A DNA stretch of 64,000 nucleotides from assembly GCF_015709525.1 (NCBI RefSeq), contig NZ_JADNRA010000031.1, positions 124,001 to 188,000 of the forward strand. The letters are read 5' to 3'. The position numbers were made by a program, and so were the translations under genes. Positions 1-8,473 of the stretch are shown in pieces (within the stretch, counting starts at the first letter, position 1; each line of letters opens with the position of its first letter). Source of the stretch: Methylocystis sp. L43 (GTDB lineage Bacteria; Pseudomonadota; Alphaproteobacteria; Rhizobiales; Beijerinckiaceae). The notes under the pieces are model-generated. The model had not been told where the DNA came from and did no database searches. It worked only from the letters and a program-made list of their open reading frames with translations.

Positions 1-1692
1 ATCGCACGGCTGAAGGCTGGCGAAACCGTGCTCATTCACGCCGCCGCCGGCGGCGTGGGGCTCGCGGCGATCCAGGTCGCGAAATCAATCGGCGCACGCA
101 TATTCGTCACGTCGGGGAGCGAGGCGAAACGCGATTATCTGCGCACGCTGGGCGTGGAGCAGGTCTTCGACTCGCGCAGCCTTGAATTCGCCGACGGCGT
201 CCTGAAATCGACTGGCGGCCGGGGCGTCGACGTCGTCCTCAACTCCATCGCGGGAGACACGTTGATCAAAAGCTTGGAGGTGACGGCCCCCTTCGGACGC
301 TTCGTGGAGATCGGCAAGCGCGACATCGTCGAGAACGCGCGCCTGCCGCTGCTGCCCTTCAACAAGAATCTCCTGTTTGCAGCGATTGATCTCGACCGAC
401 TCATGGCCGAGCAGCCGAGTGCGATTCGGGAACTTCTCGCCCAGATCTGGGACCGGTTCGAGCAAGGCGATCTCCGCCCCACGCCTGTGACCGTCTTCCC
501 GCTGCACGAGGCCGCGGACGCGTTCCGGTTCATGGCGCAATCAAAGCAGACGGGTAAAATCGTCCTGTCGTTCAGCGACCCGGCGCGCGTCGAAGTCGTG
601 CCGGAGGAAGTCGAGAAAAAGCTGATTCAGCCGAAAGCCACCTACATGGTGACCGGCGGCTTCAGCGGCTTCGGCCTGAACGCTGCGCGTTGGCTGGCGC
701 AGCAAGGGGCGGAGAATCTGGTCCTCGTCAGCCGCAGCGGCGCCGCCTCCAGCGAGGCGCGACGCGCGGTGACGGCGCTCGAAGCGCAAGGCGTCAACGT
801 GGTGAGCATCGCCGCCGACGTCAGCGTCGAAGCCGACGTGGCGGAGATGATGGCGCGGATCGACCTCGAGCTTCCGCCGCTACGCGGCGTGGTGCATTCG
901 GCGGCCGTGTTGGACGACACCGTGCTTTCTGGACTCACCGACGAACGGTTCGACGCGGTCTATCGCCCCAAGGCGGTCGGCGCCTGGAATCTGCACCATG
1001 TGACTCGCAACGCGCCGTTGGACTTCTTCCTGTGTTTTTCGTCGATTTCGGCGCTCATCGGCAATCCTGGGCAAGGAAACTATGTCGCGGCCAACGTCTT
1101 CCTCGACATGCTCGCGCACTACCGGCAGACGCTCGGCCTTCCCGGTCAAAGCGTCAATTGGGGCGCGATCGGCGACGTCGGAATGCTGACGCGCGACAAG
1201 ACGGTTGCGCAGCACCTCGCGCGGGCAGGCATCCAGCCAATTTCTTCCACGGAGGCGCTCGAGGATCTGGAAGGATCTCTGCTTCAGGGGACGGCGCAAT
1301 TCGCCTATGTCGACGTCGACTGGTCCAAGTGGGCGTCCACCCATCCGGCGAGTTCGGCTCCCCGCTTCGCGCCTCTTGTCAGCGAGGCCCGCGACGAGTC
1401 CGACAGCGTCATCGACCGGGTCCGCGCTGAACTGGCGCAGATTGAGCCGGAACAGCGCGGCGAGCACATTGTCGGCGTCGTTCGTCGCGTCGTCGGAGAG
1501 ACTCTTCGCATCCCCTGCGATCGCATCGATATAGACGCTCAATTGTCCGATATGGGCATCGACTCGTTGATGGCCGTTGAATTGCAGGTCGCGGTCAAAG
1601 CGACGCTGGGCGTCGAAGTTTCTCTCATGGAGCTCATGAAGGGACGAACCGTCGCGTCGCTCGGTCGAGATTTGCTGAAGCGTTTAGGCTGA
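1..1692 (+). CDS. Type I polyketide synthase, C-terminal part (ER-KR-ACP), 5' truncated by window
   Basis: The frame is open from base 1, so this is the last 563 residues of a larger multidomain protein. Residues 1-195 are the end of a medium-chain enoylreductase domain with the nucleotide loop AAAGGVG at 14-20. Residues ~212-395 are a ketoreductase: Rossmann motif TGGFSGFG, then Ser348, Tyr361 and Asn365 in the FSSIS...GQGNYVAAN block. An LDD motif at 304-306 predicts a B-type KR. Residues ~480-555 are an acyl carrier protein with the phosphopantetheine serine Ser522 in GIDSL. No thioesterase or reductase release domain follows the ACP, so the chain must leave through another enzyme. The next gene encodes a KAS III-like enzyme and the following genes fit glycolipid assembly and export. 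The ER/KR combination implies a largely reduced chain. Upstream KS/AT/DH domains lie outside the window. Confidence 0.93.
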   Translation: MARLKAGETVLIHAAAGGVGLAAIQVAKSIGARIFVTSGSEAKRDYLRTLGVEQVFDSRSLEFADGVLKSTGGRGVDVVLNSIAGDTLIKSLEVTAPFGRFVEIGKRDIVENARLPLLPFNKNLLFAAIDLDRLMAEQPSAIRELLAQIWDRFEQGDLRPTPVTVFPLHEAADAFRFMAQSKQTGKIVLSFSDPARVEVVPEEVEKKLIQPKATYMVTGGFSGFGLNAARWLAQQGAENLVLVSRSGAASSEARRAVTALEAQGVNVVSIAADVSVEADVAEMMARIDLELPPLRGVVHSAAVLDDTVLSGLTDERFDAVYRPKAVGAWNLHHVTRNAPLDFFLCFSSISALIGNPGQGNYVAANVFLDMLAHYRQTLGLPGQSVNWGAIGDVGMLTRDKTVAQHLARAGIQPISSTEALEDLEGSLLQGTAQFAYVDVDWSKWASTHPASSAPRFAPLVSEARDESDSVIDRVRAELAQIEPEQRGEHIVGVVRRVVGETLRIPCDRIDIDAQLSDMGIDSLMAVELQVAVKATLGVEVSLMELMKGRTVASLGRDLLKRLG

Positions 1693-1747
1693 CAGCAACT
1701 GACCAGTCTATCAGATCTGCACCTGCTGAGTTCGAGGAACATAACAA

Positions 1748-2779
1748 ATGCGCATTGAAGCCGTGAAGGCCGCCTTGCCGTCGCGCAAGCTGTCGAATGA
1801 AGACATCCTTCAGATTGTCCGTGAAAGCAGCGAAGCGACGTATGACGGCGATCTCGACGCGGCGATAAAGAGAATCGAGAGCTGGCTGACCTACAGCGGC
1901 GCGCAGACGCGTTACACGCTTGAGGAAAACGAAACGCCGTTGAGCGTCTTGACCGGCGCCATCGACGCGGCGCTGGAAGAAGCGAAATGTACCAAAGACG
2001 ACATCGACACGCTCGTCTATGTTGGCGTCGGACGTGGATTCATCGAGCCGGCCGGCGCTTATCTCGTGGCGCATGCGCTGGGCTTCAAGAATGCGCATTG
2101 CTTCGATGTGCTGGACGCCTGCAACAGCTGGTCGCGGGGCGCGCAGATCATCTATCACTTCCTGCAGTCGGGAAGCAGCAAGCGTGCGATGATCGTCAAC
2201 GCCGAGTTCAGCGTCACCGGCAATCGGCTTGGCAATTTCGCCCTGCGGCACGAGGGAGAGTTGACCTGGACGTTCCCGACATACACGATCGGCGAGGCGG
2301 CTACGGCGACCATCCTTTCAGCCGATCCGACGAACGAGTGGAAATTCAAGTTCCGCTCCCGGCCAGATCTCGCCGATCTCTGCACGATCCCCGTCAACGG
2401 CTTTCAAGGCTATTGCAATCAGACTGAGCGCATCGGCAAGAACGGCAACCGGTTCACGTCTTACGGTTACGAATTGTTCGAGGCGGCCGGTCCCGAGCTG
2501 ATTCAGGTGTTTCAGGACCTCAATCCGCCGCTCGACAAGCTCCGCGCGATTTTCCCTCACGCGGCGTCGCAAAAGGCGGGCGACGACCTCGCCGATATGT
2601 TCAGCCTGCGGCATCTGGTGTCGAACGTTTACCCGCGTTGCGGCAATCTCGTTTCCTGCTCGGTGCCCGCGGCCATGGCCTTCGCGATCGAAGAACAACG
2701 CGTGGCGCGTGGCGACCTACTCGCCGCGGTCGTCGCCAGCGCCGGCATGTCGTTTTCGGCATATTCCTTCACCTACTGA
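1748..2779 (+). CDS. 3-oxoacyl-ACP synthase III-like (KAS III/thiolase fold) enzyme
   Basis: This 343-residue protein has the length and layout of the FabH/KAS III family. The candidate catalytic triad is Cys125 in DACNSW, the histidine of IFPHAAS and the asparagine of CGNLVS. It lies 55 bp after the PKS stop on the same strand. FabH-type enzymes condense an acyl-CoA with malonyl-ACP, but relatives in secondary metabolism also transfer or esterify acyl chains from an ACP. Because the PKS lacks a release domain, this enzyme may prime, extend or offload the PKS product; that role is inference. The DxCNSW context differs from housekeeping FabH, which supports a pathway-specific enzyme rather than the fatty-acid initiator. 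Confidence 0.85.
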   Translation: MRIEAVKAALPSRKLSNEDILQIVRESSEATYDGDLDAAIKRIESWLTYSGAQTRYTLEENETPLSVLTGAIDAALEEAKCTKDDIDTLVYVGVGRGFIEPAGAYLVAHALGFKNAHCFDVLDACNSWSRGAQIIYHFLQSGSSKRAMIVNAEFSVTGNRLGNFALRHEGELTWTFPTYTIGEAATATILSADPTNEWKFKFRSRPDLADLCTIPVNGFQGYCNQTERIGKNGNRFTSYGYELFEAAGPELIQVFQDLNPPLDKLRAIFPHAASQKAGDDLADMFSLRHLVSNVYPRCGNLVSCSVPAAMAFAIEEQRVARGDLLAAVVASAGMSFSAYSFTY

Positions 2780-2790
2780 AGCAGCTCACG

Positions 2791-3000
2791 ATGATGATCA
2801 CGAGATTGCCCGCCATCGTCATCAACTCCGGCGCCTATGGCGTCGGATGCTTCGTCGCGACCCGTTTCTCAGACAGCCAGCGCCGATCCCGGATCGTTGC
2901 GGAGTGGATTCGCGCCTCTCTCATTCGTAGGGATCCCGGTCCTTCGTTCGCGCGACTGTTTTCCAAACGGCCGCGCGCGATCGAAGGGCGCGAGAAATGA
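2791..3000 (+). CDS. Small hypothetical protein coupled to the deacetylase gene
   Basis: A 69-residue frame starts 11 bp after the KAS III stop and ends in an ATGA overlap (2997-3000) with the next gene. Codon third positions are mostly G or C, as in neighbouring genes. The protein has a mildly hydrophobic first 25 residues and a basic C-terminal half, and no domain I recognise. The overlap suggests translational coupling, so it may be real, but no strong ribosome site precedes it. It could also be a non-functional leader. Confidence 0.42.
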   Translation: MMITRLPAIVINSGAYGVGCFVATRFSDSQRRSRIVAEWIRASLIRRDPGPSFARLFSKRPRAIEGREK

Positions 3001-3911
3001 GCGACGACCGCATCGTCGCGATCTGTGCCGACGATTACGGCCTGTCCTACGGGGTGAGCATCGGCATTCTCGAGGCGCTGGACGCCGGCCGGCTGACGGC
3101 GGTTTCGGCGCTGGTGAATGGCCCACGCTGGCCCGCCATGGGGGTCGAATTGCGCCGGCGCTGCCGGGACGCAGACGTCGGCCTGCATTTCAATCTCACG
3201 CTGGGCCGCCCGCTGGGACCGATGCCGACCTTCGCTTCGGAGGGGAGCTTTCCGCCGGTCTCGACCGTCGTCCGCCTCGCCCTGCGCCGCAAGCTTCCCT
3301 TGGCTGAGATACGCGCTGAGATCGATCGCCAGCTGAACCGCTTCGAGACGGTGATGGGCCGCGAGCCGGATTACGTCGACGGCCATCAACATGTGCATGG
3401 GCTGCCGGGCGTCCGCGACGCATTGATCGAGGCCTTGGCGGCTCGAGGGCTCGCCGGTCGGGTTTGGCTGCGCGACGCCGGCGACGAGCTGCATCGCATC
3501 GTCCTACGCGGCGCCCATTCGCCCAAAACGCTCGCCCTGGCGCTCGCTGTGCAGGGCCTGTCTTCCGGTTTTCGCCGCGCCGCGCTGCGTCAGGGCTTCG
3601 TGACCAATGAGGGTTTCTCCGGCCACTCGGTTTTCGATCCGGGGAAGGACTACGCACGCGCCTTCGAGACCTATCTTCGCGCGCCGGGGCGCCGCCATCT
3701 CGTCATGTGCCATCCCGGCCATGTCGACGACGAACTCAGAGCCCAAGACTGGGTGACCGTCACCCGCGAGCAGGAGTTGGCCTTCCTGCTCTCGCCGCGT
3801 CTACCGGACATGCTGGAAGAGCGAGGATTAAGGCTCGCGCGCCTCAGCGAGCCCCATCCGCTCCCATCGCGAAGCGGCGAACGGATGATGAGCGAGGGGA
3901 CGCCTCAATGA
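2997..3911 (+). CDS. YdjC/ChbG/HpnK-family carbohydrate deacetylase
   Basis: At 304 residues this is a full-length YdjC-type protein. It shows the family's metal-site motifs: ADDYG at 11-15, GLHFNL with His64, DGHQHVHG at 128-135 (Asp128, His130, His132 and His134), and MCHPGHVDDE near 236. The family removes N-acetyl groups from amino sugars (ChbG on chitobiose) and includes HpnK, associated with hopanoid clusters. No hopanoid genes are visible here. Placed before an SDR, a glycosyltransferase and an exporter, it may deacetylate an N-acetylhexosamine carried on a lipid or polyketide; the substrate is inferred from context only. It starts in an ATGA overlap with the preceding small frame. Confidence 0.85.
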   Translation: MSDDRIVAICADDYGLSYGVSIGILEALDAGRLTAVSALVNGPRWPAMGVELRRRCRDADVGLHFNLTLGRPLGPMPTFASEGSFPPVSTVVRLALRRKLPLAEIRAEIDRQLNRFETVMGREPDYVDGHQHVHGLPGVRDALIEALAARGLAGRVWLRDAGDELHRIVLRGAHSPKTLALALAVQGLSSGFRRAALRQGFVTNEGFSGHSVFDPGKDYARAFETYLRAPGRRHLVMCHPGHVDDELRAQDWVTVTREQELAFLLSPRLPDMLEERGLRLARLSEPHPLPSRSGERMMSEGTPQ

Positions 3912-3954
3912 GCGACGCCCTGCCGCGGCTGCTCAAAGCGCAGGCGATTTCCGC

Positions 3955-4875
3955 ATGAGCGAGGGCGCGAAGCGGGCCGTCGTCATTACAGGCGCATCGA
4001 CGGGCATCGGCGAAGCCTGCGTCAGGCTGCTCGTCGAAAAGGATTTCCTGGTTTTCGGCTCGGTGCGCACGGCCGCCGACGCCGAGCGTCTGAAGGCGCA
4101 ATTCGGCGAAAATTACGCGCCTCTCTTCTTCGATGTGACCGACGGCGATGCGGTCGCGCGGGCGGCCGCTGCGGTCGAGGACCGGCTTCAGGGCGGGACG
4201 CTGGCGGGGCTCGTCAACAACGCCGGAATGGCCGTGGCGGGACCGCTTCTGCATGTGCCGGTCGAAGAGCTGCGCCGCCAACTCGAGGTCAATGTCATCG
4301 GCCAGATTCGGGTGACGCAGGCCTTCGCGCCGCTGCTCGGCGCCCGCGCTTCTCAGGGAGAGCCGCCGGGCCGCATCGTCAACATGAGCTCCGTGGCGGG
4401 CCGGATGGTCGGGCCGTTGATGGGACCCTACAGCGCCTCGAAATTCGCGCTCGAAGCCATGTCCGACGCGCTCCGCCGCGAATTGGCGGTCTATGGGATC
4501 GCAGTCGTGGTGATCGAGCCCGGCATGATCGCCACGCCGATCTGGGACAAGGCCGACTCGGCCGCCTTCGACGCGTTCGACCGGACAATCTACGGCCCAG
4601 CCGCGCGCCGCGTGCAGAAATGGGCGGTGGACCAGGGGCGCACCGCAGTCGGGCCAGAGCTCGTGGCCGAAGCGGTCCATCGCGCGCTCGTCGGGTCGCG
4701 GCCGCCGATGCGCATCCTCGTGCTCGGCAGCAGCGCCTTACACTACTACGCACAGCTGCTCATACCGCCGCGCCTCATGGACTGGCTGATGGCCCGCCAT
4801 TTCGGTTTCGATAAAATTCGGCGGCCGCTGGTCTCGAGCCGCGCCGCCAAAAAAGAAGTGATCCAATGGCCCTAG
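3955..4875 (+). CDS. Short-chain dehydrogenase/reductase
   Basis: This is a classical SDR of 306 residues. The cofactor motif TGASTGIG is at 12-19 and NNAG at 88-91. The catalytic residues are Ser146, Tyr159 and Lys163 in the SSVAG and YSASK motifs. The C-terminal ~50 residues extend beyond the usual ~250 and contain a hydrophobic patch (LHYYAQLLIPPRL) that may touch the membrane. It follows the deacetylase gene after 43 bp and overlaps the glycosyltransferase start by 10 bp, so it is part of the same transcript. A likely role is reducing a keto group of the polyketide or lipid intermediate; the substrate is not visible from sequence. Confidence 0.9.
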   Translation: MSEGAKRAVVITGASTGIGEACVRLLVEKDFLVFGSVRTAADAERLKAQFGENYAPLFFDVTDGDAVARAAAAVEDRLQGGTLAGLVNNAGMAVAGPLLHVPVEELRRQLEVNVIGQIRVTQAFAPLLGARASQGEPPGRIVNMSSVAGRMVGPLMGPYSASKFALEAMSDALRRELAVYGIAVVVIEPGMIATPIWDKADSAAFDAFDRTIYGPAARRVQKWAVDQGRTAVGPELVAEAVHRALVGSRPPMRILVLGSSALHYYAQLLIPPRLMDWLMARHFGFDKIRRPLVSSRAAKKEVIQWP

Positions 4876-6233
4876 ACCGCCCGAAGATCCTTATCGCGAC
4901 CTTTGGCACGCTTGGCGATGTGAATCCGTTTATTGGACTAGGGCGCGCGCTGCAGCGGCACGGGTGCGTCCCGGTCATCGCCACGTCAGAAGAATATCGG
5001 GATCTGGTGCAGAGCGAAGGGCTCGACTTCCGCCCTATGCGACCGGATCTGGGAGAAATCTCATCGCGGCTCAATATGCAGAAGGGCGAGATCGCGACCA
5101 AAATGTCGCGGAGTAAAAGATTTCTATTTGATCAGGTGATGTTTCCACATCTTCGCGACGCCTACCGTGACGTCATGGAACTGACGAAGGATGTTGATGG
5201 AGTCGTGACGCATTGCTTGGCGTTCGGCGCTAAGGCCGCTGCGGAACAGCGCAACCTTCCTCTCTTCAACGTGTTTCTTTCGCCCATGCTGCTATTTTCT
5301 GCGGACAATCCTCCGTTAGGGACGCCGGCGCCGTTCATGACATCTCGGTCGCCGCTCGCCGCTGGATATAACTGGCTCCTGCTAAAAACGCTCGTAGCAG
5401 CGTTGACTCTCCTGGCTTCGCCGCTTGCGCGATTCAGAGATGAACTGGGTTTGCCTGGCGCGCGCGGTTTTGAGCTTTTGGTGGGCGCTCCGGGCGCAGC
5501 AGCGACGATCGGGTTATTCAGTTCGCTCCTGATGCCCCCGGCTTCCAAGCGGACAAGGTCGGAAATTGTTGTTGGACATAGTTTCCACGATGGGTGCAAC
5601 ACGCCAGTGGGCGCGTCCGACCCAGGGGGGCTTCCGTCTGATTTGATAGAATTTTTGGACTCAGGGTCCGAACCTATCGTCTTCACGCTCGGGAGCCTCG
5701 TCGCGATTGATCGGATAGACTATTTTCGAGCCTGCGCCATCGCAGCTCGATCCCTCAAAAGGCGTGCTATTCTTTTGGCGGATAGCGCCGATGTGAACAA
5801 ATTGCGCCAAGAGATGTCTTCCGAGATTTCCGTGCACGGCTACGTCCCGCATTCGCTGCTGTTTCCCAGATGTTGCGCTGTGGTTCATCACGGCGGAATG
5901 GGATCTGTGGGGCAGGCTCTTCGCGCCGGCAAGCCACAACTTGTCACCCCCTTTTGTAACGACCAATTCGATATCGCTGAGCGCCTGAGGCGACTTGGCG
6001 TTGCGCGCACGCTGAAGGCTAAAGACGTCTCCGCTGATCAATTGGCGCGGAATATTGAATGGCTCTTGTCATCGGCTAGTTATGCTGACCGTGCGAGGGC
6101 GGTCGCTGATGAAATCGCATTAAACGATGGCGCGGAGTCCGCCGCGGCGTTAATATCGCAAAGGCTCAGGCGTTCAGGACGAGGAATAAGCGGTTGCGTT
6201 GTCGAAGGTGAGCCTGGAATAGAGCGCGTCTGA
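4866..6233 (+). CDS. Family 1 (MGT/UGT-like) glycosyltransferase
   Basis: This 455-residue GT-B glycosyltransferase resembles lipid, sterol and rhamnolipid glycosyltransferases. The N-terminal acceptor domain opens with FGTLGDVNPFIGLGRAL. The C-terminal nucleotide-sugar site shows VVHHGGMGSVGQALRAGKP at about residue 339, followed by PFCNDQFDIAERLRRLG, the signature of the family. No transmembrane segment is obvious, but hydrophobic patches at ~130-190 may associate with the membrane. Codon use is distinctly less GC-rich than in the genes on either side, which hints at separate acquisition. It most likely attaches a sugar to the lipid or polyketide product of this cluster. Confidence 0.88.
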   Translation: MALDRPKILIATFGTLGDVNPFIGLGRALQRHGCVPVIATSEEYRDLVQSEGLDFRPMRPDLGEISSRLNMQKGEIATKMSRSKRFLFDQVMFPHLRDAYRDVMELTKDVDGVVTHCLAFGAKAAAEQRNLPLFNVFLSPMLLFSADNPPLGTPAPFMTSRSPLAAGYNWLLLKTLVAALTLLASPLARFRDELGLPGARGFELLVGAPGAAATIGLFSSLLMPPASKRTRSEIVVGHSFHDGCNTPVGASDPGGLPSDLIEFLDSGSEPIVFTLGSLVAIDRIDYFRACAIAARSLKRRAILLADSADVNKLRQEMSSEISVHGYVPHSLLFPRCCAVVHHGGMGSVGQALRAGKPQLVTPFCNDQFDIAERLRRLGVARTLKAKDVSADQLARNIEWLLSSASYADRARAVADEIALNDGAESAAALISQRLRRSGRGISGCVVEGEPGIERV

Positions 6234-6269
6234 GGACTGCGGCGGCAATGTCTAAATCCCGATAACGGC

Positions 6270-7304
6270 ATGGCGGCGGGTGAAATGAACCACGAATTTC
6301 GTTTCGGCATGTCGGATGGCGCGGCTCTGCATCGGGCGGAACGTTTGCTGCGGAATCGCATTTCCCTGCGATTGATCCTCCAAATCCTTCTCATCGCAGC
6401 GTTGACCATCGGCGTGCCGCTTTTCGTCTGGGCAAGATATTTCGTGGGCGCCGACGACGCGCCCGCCAAACCGATAAAGGAGGCGACGTGGGCTCCCGCG
6501 GCCCTCGGGGTTGGCGCGCTGGGCTGGATCGAACCGCGTTCGCGACTCATCCGAGTTTCGAACGAGGCGGCCGCGACCGGCGGCGTCGTCGGCGAAATAC
6601 TGGTGCGGGAAGGCCAATCCATCAAGGCGGGGACCCGGATCGCGGTGCTCTCCGACTGGCGTCGTCGCCGAGCGGAAGTGGCGCTCGCCGCGGCGGAGAT
6701 CAGCGCCGCTAAGGCGCGTCTCCTGGCAGCTGAGGCCGAGTTCGAGAGCGCTCAGCGGGACGCCGAGCGCAAGAAGAGCCTGTACAAGTCCGGCTCCGCC
6801 ACGCTTTCCGTGGTTGATGGCGTCGAGCTGCGCCTGAAAAAGGCCAAGGCGGATGTCGACGTCGCGACCGCGAGCATTCAGCAGGGCGAGGCCAATCTGG
6901 AGCTCAAGGAGGCGCAGCTGTCGCAGGCGGTGTCGACCGCGCCGATCGACGGCGTCGTCATCAAGATCAATGCGCGCCCCGGCGAGCGCATCGGTCCCAA
7001 CGGCGTGGCCGACATTGCGAATCTCAACGAGCTGGACGTCGTCGCCGAAGTTTACGAGACCGACATTCCACGGGTCAGAGTCGGTCAGAAGGCGATTGTG
7101 AAGCTTCCAGAGGTCAGCGCGCCGTACCAGGCAAAGGTACGCGAGATCGCTTTTCTCGTGCGCAAAAATCGGGTCAACGACACTGATCCGCTCGCAGATC
7201 GGGACAATAAGATCGTCGAGGTGCGATTGACATTAGAGCGCCCGGGGATCGAACAGCTTCGGCACCAGCTCTTCCGTCAGGTTCAGGTGCAAATAGAAAA
7301 GTGA
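6270..7304 (+). CDS. DevB-like membrane fusion (HlyD-family) subunit of ABC exporter
   Basis: The 344-residue protein has a single membrane span at ~33-56 after a short cytoplasmic N-terminus, then a lipoyl half-motif, a long alpha-helical coiled coil (~130-215), the second lipoyl half and a beta-barrel domain. This is the architecture of periplasmic adaptor proteins. Its gene overlaps the permease by 4 bp (GTGA) and the permease overlaps the ATPase in the same way, giving the DevB-DevC-DevA order known from the cyanobacterial heterocyst glycolipid exporter. Such adaptors link an inner-membrane ABC transporter to a TolC-type outer-membrane channel; none is encoded next to it. The start at 6270 is chosen for the open frame; Met6 is an alternative. 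Confidence 0.87.
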   Translation: MAAGEMNHEFRFGMSDGAALHRAERLLRNRISLRLILQILLIAALTIGVPLFVWARYFVGADDAPAKPIKEATWAPAALGVGALGWIEPRSRLIRVSNEAAATGGVVGEILVREGQSIKAGTRIAVLSDWRRRRAEVALAAAEISAAKARLLAAEAEFESAQRDAERKKSLYKSGSATLSVVDGVELRLKKAKADVDVATASIQQGEANLELKEAQLSQAVSTAPIDGVVIKINARPGERIGPNGVADIANLNELDVVAEVYETDIPRVRVGQKAIVKLPEVSAPYQAKVREIAFLVRKNRVNDTDPLADRDNKIVEVRLTLERPGIEQLRHQLFRQVQVQIEK

Positions 7305-8473
7305 GCGGTTTACCCCCGGCGCTCTTCGCCGCTCGATTAGCGTGGCGCCAGCTCATATACGACAAGCCCAAACTTCTTGCCGCCACTTTGGGCGTGCTGT
7401 TCGCCTGCGTGCTCGTGTTCATGCAACTGGGCTTTCGAGATTCGCTTTACACCAGCGCGTCTTCGGCGCCGCTGAAGATGCAGGGCCAGCTGTTTCTGCT
7501 GCACAAGCAGACGGAAGCCCTCTGGCGCCCCGTCTCCTTCGAACGAAGCACCCTGATGCGCGCCTTGGGCCTTCCGGCGGTGCGGCGAGTCGTGCCCCTC
7601 TACATGTCGCTCGGACAATTCAAGAATATGGACACCCATATCCAGCGGACGCTGATGATTTATGGGTACGATCCCACGGCCGAACTTATTCATATCGACG
7701 AATTTGCGACGTTCAGATCCGAGCTGCAGCGGCAGGATACGGCGCTATTCGACGTGACCTCGCGCCCGGAGTTTGGTCCGATAAAGGAGTTGATCGCCTC
7801 CGGGCGCGACATCACCGAAATAAACGGTCGCAAGGTAAAGCTCGTCGGCACCTTTCATATGGGCACCACTTTCGCCGCCGACGGCAATGTCGTGATGAGC
7901 GATCTTAACTTTCATCGCGTTTTTCCAACGCGATCCCTTGATCAGATTGATATCGGCTTCGTCCTGCTGGCGCCCGGCGCCGACATCGCCGCGGCGCAAG
8001 CCGCGCTCTTGCGACTGGTCGGGCAGGAGGTGCAGGTATTGACCTATGAAGAGCTCGTCCGCTTCGAACAAGCCTACTGGGAGAATTCCGCGCCGCTTGG
8101 CTTCATTTTCGGGTTCGGCACGCTCATGGGCCTGATCGTTGGCATGGTGATCGTCTATCAGATCTTGTTCACGGATATTGGAAACAACATTCCCCAATAC
8201 GCCACGCTGGTGGCGATGGGATACAGCCAATCTTATCTACGAAACATTGTCTTTGCTTCTTCCATATATCTGGCGGTGTTCGGATTTCTGCCGGGCATGG
8301 CGCTGTCCACGCTGCTCTATCAAGTGGCGGAGCGCTCTATTTTCATCCCGTTCCCTATGACCATCGGGCGTATCGCCAGCGTCTTCTTTTTCATTCTGAC
8401 AATGTGCGCGCTGGCTGGCTTGCTGGCGATACGCAAATTGAAATCGACGGATCCGGCCGACATGTTTTCATGA
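7301..8473 (+). CDS. DevC-like ABC transporter permease (FtsX/MacB type)
   Basis: The gene starts with GTG inside the adaptor's stop region. The 390-residue product has one membrane span near residues 22-45, a large periplasmic domain (~45-255) and three C-terminal spans (~265-290, 310-340, 350-375), as in FtsX/MacB-fold permeases. The N-terminal sequence AWRQLIYDKPKLLAATLGV and the following FMQLGFRDSLY closely match the DevC pattern. Type VII ABC exporters of this fold push substrates from the periplasmic leaflet through a partner channel by a mechanotransmission mechanism. In this cluster the substrate is probably the glycosylated product of the PKS genes. Confidence 0.88.
   Translation: MSGLPPALFAARLAWRQLIYDKPKLLAATLGVLFACVLVFMQLGFRDSLYTSASSAPLKMQGQLFLLHKQTEALWRPVSFERSTLMRALGLPAVRRVVPLYMSLGQFKNMDTHIQRTLMIYGYDPTAELIHIDEFATFRSELQRQDTALFDVTSRPEFGPIKELIASGRDITEINGRKVKLVGTFHMGTTFAADGNVVMSDLNFHRVFPTRSLDQIDIGFVLLAPGADIAAAQAALLRLVGQEVQVLTYEELVRFEQAYWENSAPLGFIFGFGTLMGLIVGMVIVYQILFTDIGNNIPQYATLVAMGYSQSYLRNIVFASSIYLAVFGFLPGMALSTLLYQVAERSIFIPFPMTIGRIASVFFFILTMCALAGLLAIRKLKSTDPADMFS

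Noticed and set aside
690-1430. A 246-codon frame inside the PKS gene
   Set aside because: Same-strand shadow of the KR domain; Arg-rich with no domain.
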